The notes beneath the pieces are model-generated. The model was not told where the DNA came from. It did not search any database and was given only the letters and a program-made list of their open reading frames with translations. Positions 9,765 through 21,798 of a DNA stretch of 64,000 nucleotides are shown here, in pieces (the stretch's first letter is position 1; every line of letters begins with the position of its first letter). Origin of the DNA: Glaciozyma antarctica PI12 (lineage: Eukaryota; Basidiomycota; Microbotryomycetes; Kriegeriales; Camptobasidiaceae); assembly GCA_002917775.1 (NCBI GenBank), contig KZ627153.1, positions 1,067,638-1,131,637 of the forward strand, written 5' to 3'. A program made the translations under genes and the position numbers.

Positions 9765-11807
9765 ATGGAGCGGACTATGGAGACCCTCCTCTCGCCCTCT
9801 GGACCGCGCACCGCTCACACTCCCGCCATCCTCGCCGACGCTCTTCACGAGGAGGCGATTAAGAACCTAGTCAGCTACCGGCACTACCTCTTCAAGATCT
9901 CGGGAACGATCAGGAGCATCTTCGAGTTCGGCAAGGTCGGAGGATTTGATCACGAAGCTCGTTGGAAGCAGCTCTCCAAGTCGGATCGCGAGAACACGTT
10001 CTTCAATGCGCTCAAAACGGCAGTTCACGAGCTCAAGATCGGGACCGACACGGTAACTACAGGTCGCGCCCTCTGCCCGGAGATCACGCTCAAAGGTCTC
10101 CTTGCCGACGACGGAACCTCTCTGTTCGCCATCGTCAGTCACTTCCTCCTCGAGCACTCGGAGGACAACTACCCTGTCCTCCGCAACATCGTCGCCGAGA
10201 AGGCGCACGGCTGGATTATGGTGGAGGACTTTCCGAGGTCTCGAGCGAAGCGCATCATCTAAGAGGGCGAGATCCTTCTTCGTCACCGATTCCTCGCCGC
10301 CTTCTCCCTCGCCGTCCTGTCGCAGCTTGTGAGCACTTTTGCTGCTGGAGTGATAACGCGCGAACCCGTGATTCCAGGATGGTCGCGAAGCGGAGCTTAT
10401 CAAGATGGACAAGGCGTACGGAAGGCCGACCAAGGTTGACCCAGCTGTGCGAGACCTACTCGCGTCCGACCAGGTCTGCGACCTCTGCAACTCCACAGGT
10501 TCGTTTTGAGTACGTTAGCGTAAAGTTTTGCACTGCTGATGAGAGCTTTACAGTGCTCCAGCGACGTCAATCCAATCCCACTGCGAAGATGCTTCACTGC
10601 AGCAAGTGCTCGACCGTCGGCAGGAAGGTCACTTACGGCTTTAAGTACGGTTCGGGCCTCCCGTCGAGTACAGCTACTGATCTCGGCGACAATACCTCGC
10701 AGAGATTGCCAGAAAAAGGCGTGGAAATCGCACAAGTCAATCTGCGGTCAAGAGCTCGCTTCGAGCGTCCTCACTTCCGTCCACCCCTCGAACAACTCTA
10801 TCCCCTCCCTACCTACCGCCACCGCTTCCTCCGCAACGAATAATCCTTTTCTCGCCAGCATCCTCAACTTCAACAGCACGAACCACTCCGCTTGGTCGCT
10901 CCTCGACAACGTCGGCCGTCCTCTCATCATTGGCACCCGCGACGAGCTGCTCACGAAGCTCACGTCGGACGCCCGAGATGCCGCTCTTTCGACTCGCACC
11001 GCAAAGGAAGTTGGTATTTTCTTGGCGAGGTTGGCCCCCGCCGTCGAGCTCATCGCAGACCGGTCACCAGAGGTCCACTTCGCAGAAGGAGCGTTGGTTG
11101 AGCAGCTCTCGAAGGCGTTCGATATGTCGAAGCAGGAGATTATTGTCGCACTCCCGACGTTAGAGCAGCTCTGGAACGAACCCCCGAGGCTTCAAGTCGG
11201 AATCGCGTTCGGCTTGCTCGCACAGCTCGGAGGGACCTTCGCAGGCAATTCGTGCGTGCCGTTCTTTCCTCGATGCCGTTGTCCTCGCTGATTATCACGA
11301 TCTTCTTTATTCCAGTCCCGCCAAAAACCATCTCGTCCCAAACCCTCGCCTCACTCGTCAAGCCCGCGCCATCCCCTACAGCTGGGCTCGTCCTCGTCCC
11401 CCGCACGCCTTCTCCCTCTTCGCCTCCGACGACCCTTCCTCCTCACCAATCCCTCTCCACATTCCTCGCGAGCTCACCGACGAACTCACCACGCCGCTCC
11501 TCAAATTCCTCCTCTTCGCCGCGACGAACCCTCCCCAGCTCCCCGCCCTCGTCCAGCTCATCCGAAACCTCTTCGCCGTCGTCACGCAGGATTTCGTCAC
11601 CAAGAACACGATCGAGGAGGAGCAGCAGGCGATTAAGAGCCTCAATGTGGCGCGCATGGCGGCGGAGAAGCGGGCGGGCGGCGGTGCGAAGGCGGGACGG
11701 TTCAGCGAGGAGACGATGGTGCTTAGGAAACTCGTGTTGGAGGAGGTTGCTGGGGAGTTTGGGGAGGAGACCGTGAGTCAGGCGGTGTCGCGCATGGCGA
11801 AGGCGTA
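9765..11807 (+). pseudogene. MYND zinc-finger protein (copy A), interrupted by one in-frame stop
   Basis: MYND fingers bind two zincs through C-x2-C, C-x2-C, C-x3-C and H/C ligands and mediate protein contacts. Here exon 1 (from the ATG at 9765) reads well (CPEITLKGLLA, FLLEHSEDNYP) but hits TAA at 10260-10262. The same frame continues for about 20 codons as EGEILLRHRFLAAFSL, and the related copy B has Gln at that position. Later exons give CDLC, LHCSKC and KDCQKKAWKSHKSIC. The fifth ligand is altered: TYGFKDC stands where YCxxDC is expected (Cys to Gly). The tail runs through FEEETMVLRKLVLEE-like text to a TAG at 11805-11807. About four introns of 50-60 nt fit the frame. Either this is a recently inactivated gene, or a truncated 165-residue protein is made. 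Homology to copies B (51.9-53.5 kb) and C (44.8-45.1 kb) is clear. Confidence 0.65.
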
Positions 11808-12237
11808 GGTGATTGGAGATTTGTAGGCATGGCGAGAATGAGGTACTCGGTTCTGAGAGAGATGGTGCGGTGCGCTTGGAAGCCGATCCGTCTCCTCAAG
11901 ATTGAGTGTATCTTTGAGAGAGTCGTGCGAGCAGGAACTTCCAGTGCCAACGATTGTGCTGCCAACGCCGGCACTCGGGAGTAGAAACTGCCGCCCAACA
12001 GCTGAAGTAGGAAGCAGACCTGCGAGCTTCGGCGGCAAAAAGCAGCACACGGGGAGCAGGGGGAGAAGTGCAGACCGATGTCGTCCACGGCACAACGTCT
12101 CGTTTGCGAGCAACCAGCTACGACCACATCTCCATCAGCGTCTCGGCCCAGCCAACCTGGTCAGAATCCACGTACAAGTCAGCTCAGCCGTTCGCTCCCC
12201 GCATCAGCACTCACCTTGAATGCTCCCCTCTCCCTCG
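11808..12237. other. Intergenic between convergent genes
   Basis: This is the 3' side of both MYND copy A and F-box copy C. Nothing recognisable. Confidence 0.45.
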
Positions 12238-13265
12238 TCAATCCACCCCCTTGAAGACCAGCCTAATCCCTCGATTCTCACACTCCTTCTCCAGTTCGGC
12301 TCACCCTCTCTCCAACCTTGCCTTCTCCGCGCCTATCGAAAGAAAGGCCATCACGCGTAGCTTGGACAGCGCGGCGAGGTTGGCTCGAAGAAGCGCGAGT
12401 TGTCGGGGGAAGTCGAACGAGGATGATATCGTCCAGGTTTCGAGAGAGGCGGGGATCCATTCAACAGCGGTAGTCCCGCCTTCCGCGCCTGGCGTAAGAG
12501 TGTCGTCGACTCGGAGGTGGTGCAAGGCGCCGCAGCGCTCAAGGAAGGGCCGATAGGGGTAGATGGGAGAGATGAGGAGCACTTTGAGTGCAAGGGAGAT
12601 GAGATTTGGAGCGAGGGCGTTTAGCTGCGGGAGGATGGCGTTCAGAGTGGTGGTGGTGCAGGAGAGGTCGAGCGAGACGAGTGTCGACTGGAAGGGGACG
12701 GTAACTGGCCAAGCTCCAGTGTCGAAGTTGAAGTGGAAGATGTGAGGTGCGAGAGGGTGAAGGGGATCGTGGGTGGGACGATAGCCTGAGTGATGATGCT
12801 GCCTTTGATCTGGAGGCTCGTTAAAGCTGTGCGGGGAGACGAATCAGCGCCGACGGTTCCCGAGGCAGCAGGGGACTCACCGCTAAGCTCAGGCGCAGAT
12901 AGGATCGCAGCTGGAAGCCAGTGGAACAGGCAGAGACTCAGCGTTTGAAGACCAGGGCACGCGTGGATCACCCGAGCAACGGCGGCAGCTTCGATACCTC
13001 CGATTACCCAAAGCTCCAGCGCCGTCGTCGCACAACCCGTCGAAGCGGTCCCCGCAAGGAACCACGCCACCTGCCAAGCTGCGAGCATGTGCCTTCCTCC
13101 CAAAGCAGCTGCTGGGAGAGTGCGCGCCAGCTGCGGCAGACGAGGGCGGTGGCGGTAAGGGGCGTGTACCGGATCTTGAGGATCCATCCGGGGGGGAGGG
13201 CGACAGTGGGCGAGGCGGAGAATGTGAAAGATGACTTCAGAAGGGAGGGATTGGATTGTTGGCAT
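12238..13265 (-). pseudogene. F-box protein (copy C), frame-disrupted
   Basis: It begins MPTIQSLPSEVIFHILRLAH. The second F-box half (YTPLTATALVCRSWRALSQQ) is in a different frame, with a run of seven C/G at 13191-13197 between the two. The text then returns to the first frame after LLWEE (near 13090). The intervening frame carries the conserved F-box sequence, so two compensating 1-nt indels are the simple reading. The C-terminus has a TGA at 12301-12303, just before the family signature ELEKECENRGIRLVFKGVD, which ends at 12238. Sister copy H has the same exon layout. Uncorrected sequencing indels in a multi-copy family are an alternative to true decay. Confidence 0.65.
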
Positions 13266-15466
13266 AGCGAGGGGCGGGAGCTGGGGAGCGGAGGCGGTCG
13301 TGAGCTGGGAGCGGAGAGACTGGAGTCAGCACCACTCTCCGCTCACCAAGCGCTCTGAGACTCGCTCACCTTGAGTACCGGGGCAGTAGGTACCGCGGTA
13401 GATCCGGCCGTATGAGGACCTGAGCTGGAGCTGGTGAGGGCGACCACGTCGTTCGGTGAGCTGAGCTGGAGGAGTCAGTGCCGCACTTCCAGACGCGACA
13501 CAGGTCGTAAGGGAGCTCCCACAGGGTCCAAAGTGGGAGCGCACAGCAGCAGCTTCCACGAGACGAGCGGAAGGCGAAAGAGCCGCTCCAGCGCAGAATA
13601 TCGCCTTGACCTCTCTTCCTCCACCAGCTCGACTTGGAACACGTCGACCGCGCCTGCGCTACGTACAGGAAGGCTCCCATGGACTCCCGACAGTGACATG
13701 GCGAGAAGGCGAACTCGGGGACAGCTGGTCGGGAGGTGCGAGTCGATTGAATGAGGGAGGGAGGGACGGGAAGGAGCTAACGCAGGCGGACAACAGACGT
13801 AAAGGTTGGGACGAGTGAAGACAGGTTGGGACTGCTCTCGCGCAGATCCTCTGGTCTGCGACTGGCGGCTCGACTCTGCGTTGGAGCCAGTGCTCGCGTT
13901 CCAGCTCAGAGTCTCTCGAACGCTCGCTCGCCGGCCTCCGGCCTCTCCCTCGCCTGCACGGCACCTACGGCAGGAGTACTGCAGCATTTGCACGAATCTG
14001 CGGAAGCGACCGCGTTTGAATCCCCGAGGGAGTCTGCTCTAGATGCTCCGCCTTCTTCGAAGCTGGCCTTCGACAGCAACGAGCGGCGCAGACAGCTTGC
14101 GTGCGCACCTGCGTGCAGTTCCTTTGAACTATATCAGCTGCTCGGTTTGCGAGTTTGCGGGGGAAGCACTTCGGCCGGATCGGTTGCTGCTTCAGGCGAG
14201 CGTTAGAGCTTCCCTCGACGAACTTTCTGCTGAACTCTGCTGCTCCCGAGGAAGCACGACTTTGAGGTATGGTTGACTTCAGCGAACGTACGCCGGCTTG
14301 AGCTTGACCCTCTCTCTGCCGCATCCTCTCTCCAGCCGATCACGTCGCTCGCGCTGCTCCTGGACTGCCCAGTTTAAGGGTACAGTGATTCTCCCAGTTC
14401 TCTCGCTCCGTCAGAAGCTTTCTCTAGCTGGTGATCGACCTTCTGCTCTGAGCAGCGCGGGATAGGAATCGCGCGTACGCGGTGCTTCGTTCTTTCTCTC
14501 CGCCTACGCTCGTTCACATGCTTCTCCCCAGTCAAGCGGTCAAGCCCTTGACCAAATGCACTGCTTCTCCAAATTTCTCTCGAGGGTTCTCTCCACTGCT
14601 CGTTTCCTCTCTCGCTCGCGCACCCGCCTCTTCCCTCGCTCCACCTGCTTCATATGACCGTCCACCAGTTGGCGTCTCCATCTCCTTGCCTCACACGTAT
14701 TCGCTCCCTCTCAATGATGCACGGAACAAACGACGGCAGTATCCACCCTCTTCCCCACGCCCGCATCATCCCCTTCTCTCGGCCCTGATTTCGCTGCGTC
14801 GCTCCAGGCTGTGTGCCTCGTCACAGCGGGAAGAACTGTCGTCCTGATTTCGAGCACGCCGAGTAGCGAATATACGGAGAAGAGAATAGATCAGGAAGGG
14901 AGCACTTGCGAGGGAGGCTGGGAAGTCGCCGCGCATACTGTAAGGGAGGCCACAACATCGTCCGGAACGGGCCGCAGAGGGGTGTAATAGCAGAGGTCAG
15001 TGCTCTCTAGTACTTCGAGAAGAGATAGTGGGGAGGGAGATACGAGATCGGAGCGCAGCCAAGTCCGAGGAAGTCGACTCAGCGAAGTTCCAAGTGATCG
15101 ACGGTGAGGAGGCTTGCTCCCTCCTCCTTTGCCTTTCGCCTCCTTTGCCTCTCGTCACGACTCTGCTCTCTCGGCACGTATTTCAGCTAGAAGCCCTGCG
15201 ACTGGTCCACTTCAAGCGCCGTCGCTTCACCGTTCGGCAGTCTCAGCCCGACTTCAGCGCGTCGGCGCCTCGTCAGAGACGCACGACAGATAGACGACGA
15301 GAGGAGAGGAGACTGCCGTGCAGCCCGTGTATTCAATGTACAGGTGGGTCTCCTACCTGCCCGTCGAAAAGCGCTTGTGGACGCGTTGTGTCCGTCAATT
15401 GGCGTGATGGAGAGATGCTCTCAGCACGCGACTGGCCTCCCTTGCAGACGCCTTACTTACTGACTC
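13266..15466. other. F-box copy C leader plus intergenic DNA
   Basis: 13266-13600 (read on minus) matches the leaders of copies E and J: cgtggaagctg, then tgactcc...cagctcagctcaccga, then a second tgctgactccagtctc element before the ATG. This looks like a 5' leader with one or two introns. From 13600 to 15466 I see no recognisable gene. Long open frames at 14482-14847 and 15028-15846 have no domain and biased composition. An upstream exon for F-box copy D could lie at its right end. Confidence 0.5.
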
Positions 15467-16523
15467 TTGTCTCCCAGACCCTATCACTTAAATCTGAACC
15501 CTTTGACTCCCCCGCGTGCACCCATCCACCGCCTCCCAATCGAGCTGCTCCTCCGCATTCTCGTCCTCTCCCTCCCGCCACCCTCCTCCCCCCCGCGCGC
15601 AACGCAGCTGCGCCATCTTGCGCTCGTATCAATACTATGGACGGCACCCGCTCAATCGCTTCTCTGGGCCGACGTCACTCTCACCAGTCGTGCGGCGACG
15701 GAGGCGCTCCTCGCGAGCGAGCTGCTGGGGATGTACGCCGTCAGGACGCTGCGTTTTCAGATCGAAGGCGAAACGGGTGTACGAGAGCGGATAGGCGAGG
15801 TGCTCAGGCGATGCGGAGAAGGCATGCAAGAAATCCAGCTGATTGAGCACGGTATCTCGGCATCGGCACCTCCCTTCGACCCCGACACCTTCGCGCAGCC
15901 CTCATTGTCCAGTGCGTCCTCCTTCCCTCCCTCCCCCTCTTCCCGCTAACTCCCTCTCAGATCTCAAATCCCTCACCCTCCTCTCCTCTCACCCCCTTCC
16001 CTCCCCTCCCCTCCCATTCATCCTAACCTCCCTCTCCCTCCACCTCCGCTCCTACTCACCCTCCCTCCTCCTCTCCCTCCTCACTCCCTCCCTAACCTCC
16101 CTCTCTCTCCACCTCTCCACTTCCTCCCCACACCACCCTCTCCTCCTTTCCACATTCCCTTCCCTCGCTCCGACCCTCCGCTCCCTCGCTCTAACGACCT
16201 ACGACCTCACCGCCCTCCTCCCTCTCTGGACACCCCTGCTGTACGGCTGTACCTCGCTGGAGGTATTTAGGTTTCACCCGCTGGGCGGGATGGAGAGCGC
16301 GTGCGAGGGGTTCTTGGAAGCGGTGCCGCGGGTGAGGAGGTTGGAGATGGAGGGGGCCGCGAGGGAAGTTGTGTGGGTCGGGAGGGTCTTGAGAGGGCGA
16401 GAGGGGGTGGAGGAGGTAGCGTTCGTGAAGGAGGGGGGGTGGGGAGACGAGACGTGGGAGGAGGACGGAGAGGAGCTGAGGCGGTGGTGTGAGGAGAGGG
16501 GGATTGTGGTGGAGTTCTGCTAG
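15467..16523 (+). CDS. F-box protein (copy D), start unresolved
   Basis: IHRLPIELLLRILVLSL and LALVSILWTAPAQSLLW form the F-box. A 50-nt intron near 15911-15960 (gtgcgt ... gctaac ... cag) joins LSN to LKSLTLLSSHPL. The rest is Leu/Ser/Pro-rich, then Glu/Gly/Arg-rich, ending LRRWCEERGIVVEFC at a TAG (16521-16523), which matches the family end signature. No ATG is in frame before the F-box. A stop lies at 15461-15463 and a plausible acceptor (ttgtctcccag) ends at 15476, so an upstream coding exon is likely. The exon switches from almost pure pyrimidine (15955-16165) to almost pure purine (16330-16510). The frame is otherwise intact. Confidence 0.65.
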
Positions 16524-16615
16524 ATGGACAGAGTGAGAAGTATCGTTATTACCGTACGCGCCGAGTCGCGAAACTGCACCTCGAGAGCAGTACCGCCACA
16601 CCCAGCGCGCAGTCC

Positions 16616-18185
16616 CTAGCGCACAACGATCGCTAAATTCCGCAAGCTCCCCGTCCCCTGCTCAAACAAATTCACCAGCTCCACCCTCCGTCCCTCCTCC
16701 AATCCCTCCACCACGAAAGCCCACCGATCCAGCACCACGAGGCTCTCCACCACCGGCCCAACCCAGCTCCTCACCGTCCAAAACAACTGCAGCCTCCACT
16801 TTGCCTCCTCCCACCCCTCCTCACCTCTCTCCAGTTCGACCTCCGCTACCTCACCAAACTTGATGATCGCCCGCGCGCGATAATCGGCGTAGGAGACGCA
16901 GTCTGGGATCCGGCCGACGCGGAGCTTGTCGGTCGGTGCGAGGAGGGTAGGAGAGGCGGCTTGGACTTCGGCGTTGAACCGGGCTCTGTAGATGAGTTTG
17001 GCGAGGGAGGAGGAGATGGCGGCGGTAGACTGCGGAGAGAGGTGCCAAGTGGGAGGAGAGTGGGGGGAGAGCATGAGGTGAAGTTTGTTGATGGAGGCGG
17101 TGGTGGGGAAAAGGGTCGAGAGTGGGAAGACTGCGATGGGGTTAGCGAGGGATAAGGTCAGTGAGGGGAGGGACGAACGGGAGGGGGTTTGAATGTTGTA
17201 GCAGCAGCCTACAGCGACGAGCTGGTGACGACTGGGAGAGACAATGAATGCTTTGAGCGCGTCGATAGTGAGGTCCCCGCAGGCGTGTAGTGCGAGTAGG
17301 ATCGCTGGAGCCTCGCCTGGCCACTCGTGCATCACCCGTGCGATACCTTCGGCGTCCAGGTTGCTCGTTCGGTGGGTGAGGGATCCACCGTCGATATGCT
17401 CAGACTTGACCGAATCGAGTCGCTCGGCGCTAGAGGTGAGGGTTGGTGACCAGTCGAGTGCGAGAACTTGGAGCGAGAGCGGCGAGGAGGCGAGAGTGCG
17501 AGAGAGGTGGGCCTGCGAGAAAGAAGCAGATCAGCGGCGGGCTGCAGAGGAAATGGAGGTGCCTTACGCGTCCTGAGCCGACGTCCACGGCGTGCGTTGG
17601 TGGAGAGGGGGAGGCGCACAGGTCGGAGACGAGGGAGGAGAACTGCACAACCTCGTGGAGCTTCTTCGGCGTGCAGTGTGCTTTCCCCGGCGTCAAGAGC
17701 TCCCCCTTCGCATCGGCGACGTAGCTAGGGATAGTGGTCGGAATCGGCGGGGGAGGAGAGTCGCGGGGAGGATGGGAAAGGATTGGGATGGAGGAGCAGG
17801 TGCGGTCGAAGGAGAGGGCGCGGCACGAGTCGAGGAAAGCACGGAGGGTAGCTGGGAACTCGGGCTGCAGCCACAGAGTGTTAGCTGTCTCGTTCCCGGC
17901 TCGCCAGCACGAACGCACCCTGCTCGTCCCATCCGCGAGGTCCTTCAGCACCTCCCGCCGTGCCCCCAGCTCCACGCCATCAAAGTACGCGCGCCAATCC
18001 ACCGGCAAAAGATCCCAGCTGCCGCCCTTTGCTCGTACGCCGATCCGAATGCCTTGCGGAGTCTTGACCGGCTCGAAGAAATTGTTGGAGGACGAGTTGA
18101 CGAGCTGCTGAACGAACGGATCGTGGACGACAAACTGGAGGAGCGCGTTCAGGTCGATGGAGAGGGCGGAGGGATTGAGGAGCAT
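16616..18185 (-). CDS. METTL25/RRNAD1-like methyltransferase domain protein
   Basis: Two long exons are joined by one intron of about 60 nt near 17515-17570 (gtaaggc ... gctgat ... cgcag, phase 0). Exon 1 starts MLLNPSALSIDLNALLQFVV and contains HCTPKKLHEV, the MTPKKxHEV motif typical of the METTL25/RRNAD1 family. The SAM-binding loop DVGSGR is followed after the intron by AHLSRTLAS. Exon 2 has LLALHACGDLTIDALKAF and VAVGCCYNIQT, also family hallmarks, and runs to a TAG at 16616-16618. The length is near 500 residues, usual for the family. Substrate unknown: the family is predicted to act on RNA or protein, but that is not established. Both frames are intact. Confidence 0.9.
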
Positions 18186-18249
18186 GCTGGCACCGTTCCA
18201 CCCGAGGTTAGGGCGGTCGGGGGAGCTGGGAGGAGGGACGGCGATTCGG

Positions 18250-18610
18250 GCGGCCTCCGCTGGTTTGTTCCCGCTCTCTCGTGGAAGCTGCCTCTGTTAT
18301 TAGCTTCCCGCTCTGGACTTGAGGTAAGCTCCCGTACGAAGCGTGTAGAGCCTGAGAGTGCGGTGCTGACTCCAGCGTCTCTCCTACAGCTCAGCTCACC
18401 GACTCGAACGACGTGGCACCTGCACTCGCCAGCTCAGCTCCTCGCACCAGATCTATTGCGGTCACTACTCTCCTGGTACTTCAGGTGAGCGAGGCTCGGA
18501 GGGCTGGAAGGGCGGAGGGCAGTGCTAACTCCAGTCTCCTCACTCGTCGGCAGCCTTCGGCAGCTCCCCGCTCACGACCCCTCCCCTTCCCAGCTCCCGC
18601 CGCCGCCGAC
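18250..18610 (+). other. F-box family 5' leader (copy E)
   Basis: This non-coding leader is homologous to those of copies C and J. It has cgtggaagctgc, gctgactccagcgtctctcctacag, cagctcagctcaccgactcgaacgacgtgg, then gctaactccagtctcctcactcgtcggcag before the ATG. The two branch-plus-acceptor elements suggest one or two 5' UTR introns. Confidence 0.5.
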
Positions 18611-18760
18611 ATGGCGACGATCCATTCCCTCCCCACCGAAATTATCCCACACATTTTGAAGCTAGCTAGCCCTCTCACTTTCGGCGCCTCAATCTTCCAG
18701 AACCGCTACGCCACCCTTCGCGTCGTTGAGCGACTGGGAGACGGGGCGTACCCAGAGTAG
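18611..18760 (+). pseudogene. Truncated F-box copy E
   Basis: It starts MATIHSLPTEIIPHILKLAS and reads NRYATLR, the point where intact copies continue into ALVCRSW. Here it runs into unrelated text and stops at 18758-18760. Everything after the first half of the F-box is missing, and the 3' flank is the tail of the amine oxidase gene. The leader upstream is well conserved, so transcription may persist. Confidence 0.7.
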
Positions 18761-18945
18761 AAGGTTTGGTGCGAGAGCTACGGGCGAGAAGCGTGAGCAA
18801 AAGCCGCAGAAGCAATTGGGCTGAAGTCCTCCGACGCACGACGACGGTTTTCTTTCGAATCTTTCGTGCAAAAATAGCCGCTGTAACAATACTGCAATAC
18901 ATAGTGCATTCCCAAACAGACTACCCGACCAACCCATCAACGACT

Positions 18946-21798
18946 CTAAGCGCAGCAACTCTTCTTCGCCGCCTCCCCAGCGACAGACCCCAACGCCGCC
19001 ACACTCCTCGAATCCTTGCTCTCGGGCACATCCAGCGACGGGTTCTGGCGGAAGAATCCAACTGCGCGCTCATCGTCAGCTTCCACCTCATCCCAGAGCA
19101 AAGGAAAGGGCGAACCTGGCTTGAGAGTGAAGCTAATGTGCTCGTAAGGCATGACGGGGAAGTCCTCGGGTCGAGGAAGGTGCGTGACGCCGAAAGTGAC
19201 CCAGGAAACGATGTCCTTCTGCCGAATAGGCTTGTCCCCCTTCATCCATCCCTCGAGCGAATCCTCGGGCGCGACGAGCGTCTGAGTCGTAAACTTTCCG
19301 GCGCTGTGAGGACCGTCAGTCTTCGTCGGTGAGCGAGGGAGGGAGAAACGTACGGGTAGAGCTTGTCCTCCTCGTAGGGTGTGACCCACATGTTCTTCTT
19401 GGCGAAAGGCGCGCGACGACCGACGAGAGAATCCTCCTTCGCGAGCAGGGGAATCATCGCAGAGCACATGATCTGCACCACATCGTCAGCATTCATCGCA
19501 AGCGCCCTGCAGCGAAAGAGCGCACCTTGAATCCAACAGGCGCCTTGCTCGCATAGTGCTTCTTATCCTCGTTGACGATCGTCCACATGCGTCCCTTGAC
19601 AACATCCGCGCCACGCGAAGCATCGCCAGTAGTCTTGAGAACTTCCTTGGTCGAGTAAAAGCCGTTTCCTGCCCAGTTGGCATCGGAGCCGGTGGGCTCA
19701 GCCATAGGGAGGATCTCGGTCTCGACGACCGAGTTGTTGACTCCATCGATCATCGAGTCGAGGCGAAGGCAGAAGATGTCTGCGAGAGCGTTAGCGAGGT
19801 AGAGGGGTGAGTCAGGAGAGAGGAGCGTACGTTGGTGGTGGTGCGCCATGACGCGGGGAGCGACCTCGGTGCCAAAAGCGCCAGCAGACTCGCCCTCGGC
19901 CATCGTGTAGATGTTGAGGATACCGGTGAGCTTGACCTCGAGCTCGCTGCGAAGGGAGACCATCAGCGAGAGTTGTGAGTGAGGATGAGAGGGAGGACGC
20001 ACATGGTGCCGTCGAGGCGAAGAGACCAGGCAAAGAGGTACTCGTAGCTGTGGAGCGAACTCGTTAGTGGCTGTGAAAAAGAGGTTGGAGAGGTAGAGCT
20101 GACTTGGCAACCGTGACGACCATCTGAATCACAAGCTTGCGAGAGCGAACAGCGTACGCGCGACCTCCAGTCCTGAAGTCGGTGTGCTGCGAATCGGGGA
20201 TCAGCTTCGCTCTGAATCAGAGAGCAGGACAGCGTACCTTCCATAGCAGTCCATCGTCCTCCTCGTGGATACAGATGCACTTCTTGAGGATCGTAGGCTC
20301 TCCGTCGTGGCCCGACATCGTCGCATCGAGGTAGTGAATGGCGCCGAGGCAGTCGCACCCCAGCTCCAGCGAGTTCGCCATCATTCCAAGGCCGTACTCT
20401 CTTCATTCCGGGGTCAGCGAGAGCCACGAGAGAGGCGAGAAGAAGGGACGAACCCGACGTCGAAGGCAAACTTGCGAGGGTGGGGCCACTCGGGGCTGGC
20501 GTAAGGAACGACCATCTCGGCGAGAGACATGCGGTGCATAATGGGCCTGAGACGTCCTTCGTCCTTGTCAAAGTACTGGACCTGCGAGCGGAGAAGGCGT
20601 CAGCACGAAAGCGAGCGAGATGCGAAAAGGACGAACGGTGTTGAGAACGAGACCGTCGCGGTAGTTAAAGCCAATGTGGAGGTCCCAGTTCTGCCACTTG
20701 AGGTGGTTACCGTCCATCGTGAACGAGACTCCCTCAGGCTGAACGAGGTGAAGAGGCTTGAGACCTTCGCGAGGGCTGAACTCCTTGCCGCCCTTCGCAG
20801 CCTCCTCGGTGAGGAGCTCAGGGAGGTAGTTGAACCGCTCAATGGGAGGAGGAATACGCTCGCGACCGGATTGGGCGAGAGAGTCCTTGGTGATATCGTG
20901 AGGAACGGTCGTGCCGGAGAGAGCTCCGTTGGCGGCGACGCGATGGGATGCGAAGTCTGTGAGGAATGTCAGCGACGAGCCTGGGTAAAGCTGAGAGAGA
21001 CGCACCGATGTAGAGAACCTCGCCGGCGTTGGCGTCAACGACGCAGTTGAAGTCGAGAGGGTGAGCGTAGAGGTGCTCGTCGGCTGCGAAGGCAGAGTCA
21101 GCGCGGGCGGCAAGAAACGCAAGGGAAGGCACGCACGCCCAAGACGAGCATACATGAACGCCTGCTGCAAGCGACGTCCAGGTCCAAAGCGATCCTCGTA
21201 CCCGACACTCCAGCAATCGCAAAGGATCTGCTCCGGGGTGATTCCTGCGTTCGCAAGCCCGATCAGCTCCCATACTGCACCGATAAGAACCAGGCTACTC
21301 ACCGACCTCCGCACACAGCTTCTGAACCCTAGGGTCGGCCCGTACAATCTCTTCCGACTCCGTGAGCTCCTCCATCGTGATCCCAGGCTGAACTCCCTCG
21401 GGGAGCTTCTCCTGCTCGAGAACGGTTCCCTTGCCATCCTTTAGGAGGACAGTGAAAAGGAAGACCTCTCCAGTCACCGAGTCGATGACGGCGCTTTCAG
21501 CCTTGCGCGCAGGGAGGATGCCAGAGGGTGTGGGGGTCGGGTCCGAAGGGGAGGTGCTGATTCCGAGGTAGGCGAGCGTCTCGTACTTCTCCGGCTCGAT
21601 GAGGGTGATGTAGGTCGACTTGTGCGACTTGAGCACTTGAGCGTTGGCGGCGAGATGGGCTCGGATAGTGGCGGAGGTGAGCGAGATCTCGGCGGGGGAG
21701 AGAGGGTCGAGGGGGTGGAAGGTGGGGGCCGAAGGAGCTGCTGCTCTCAAGTTGAGCGAGTGGAGGCCGTTGGTGATTGCTGCTTTGACGGAGTCCAT
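18946..21798 (-). CDS. Copper (TPQ) amine oxidase, probably peroxisomal
   Basis: It oxidises primary amines to aldehyde, ammonia and H2O2 using copper and a tyrosine-derived quinone (TPQ). The start is MDSVKAAITNGLHSLNL at 21798. The N2/N3 domains follow, then the catalytic domain. FDVGEYG carries the general-base Asp, VANYEYLF the tyrosine that becomes TPQ (first Y of NYE), and HHHQHIFCLRLDSMIDG two copper His ligands (HxH). PYEHISFTLKP carries the third His. About ten short introns interrupt the gene and all joints I checked keep the frame. It ends EAAKKSCCA at 18946; this is not a canonical PTS1, so peroxisomal location is inferred from the family only. The downstream neighbour on the same strand order is a Zn2Cys6 regulator, a possible but unproven partner in amine or nitrogen use. 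Confidence 0.93.
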
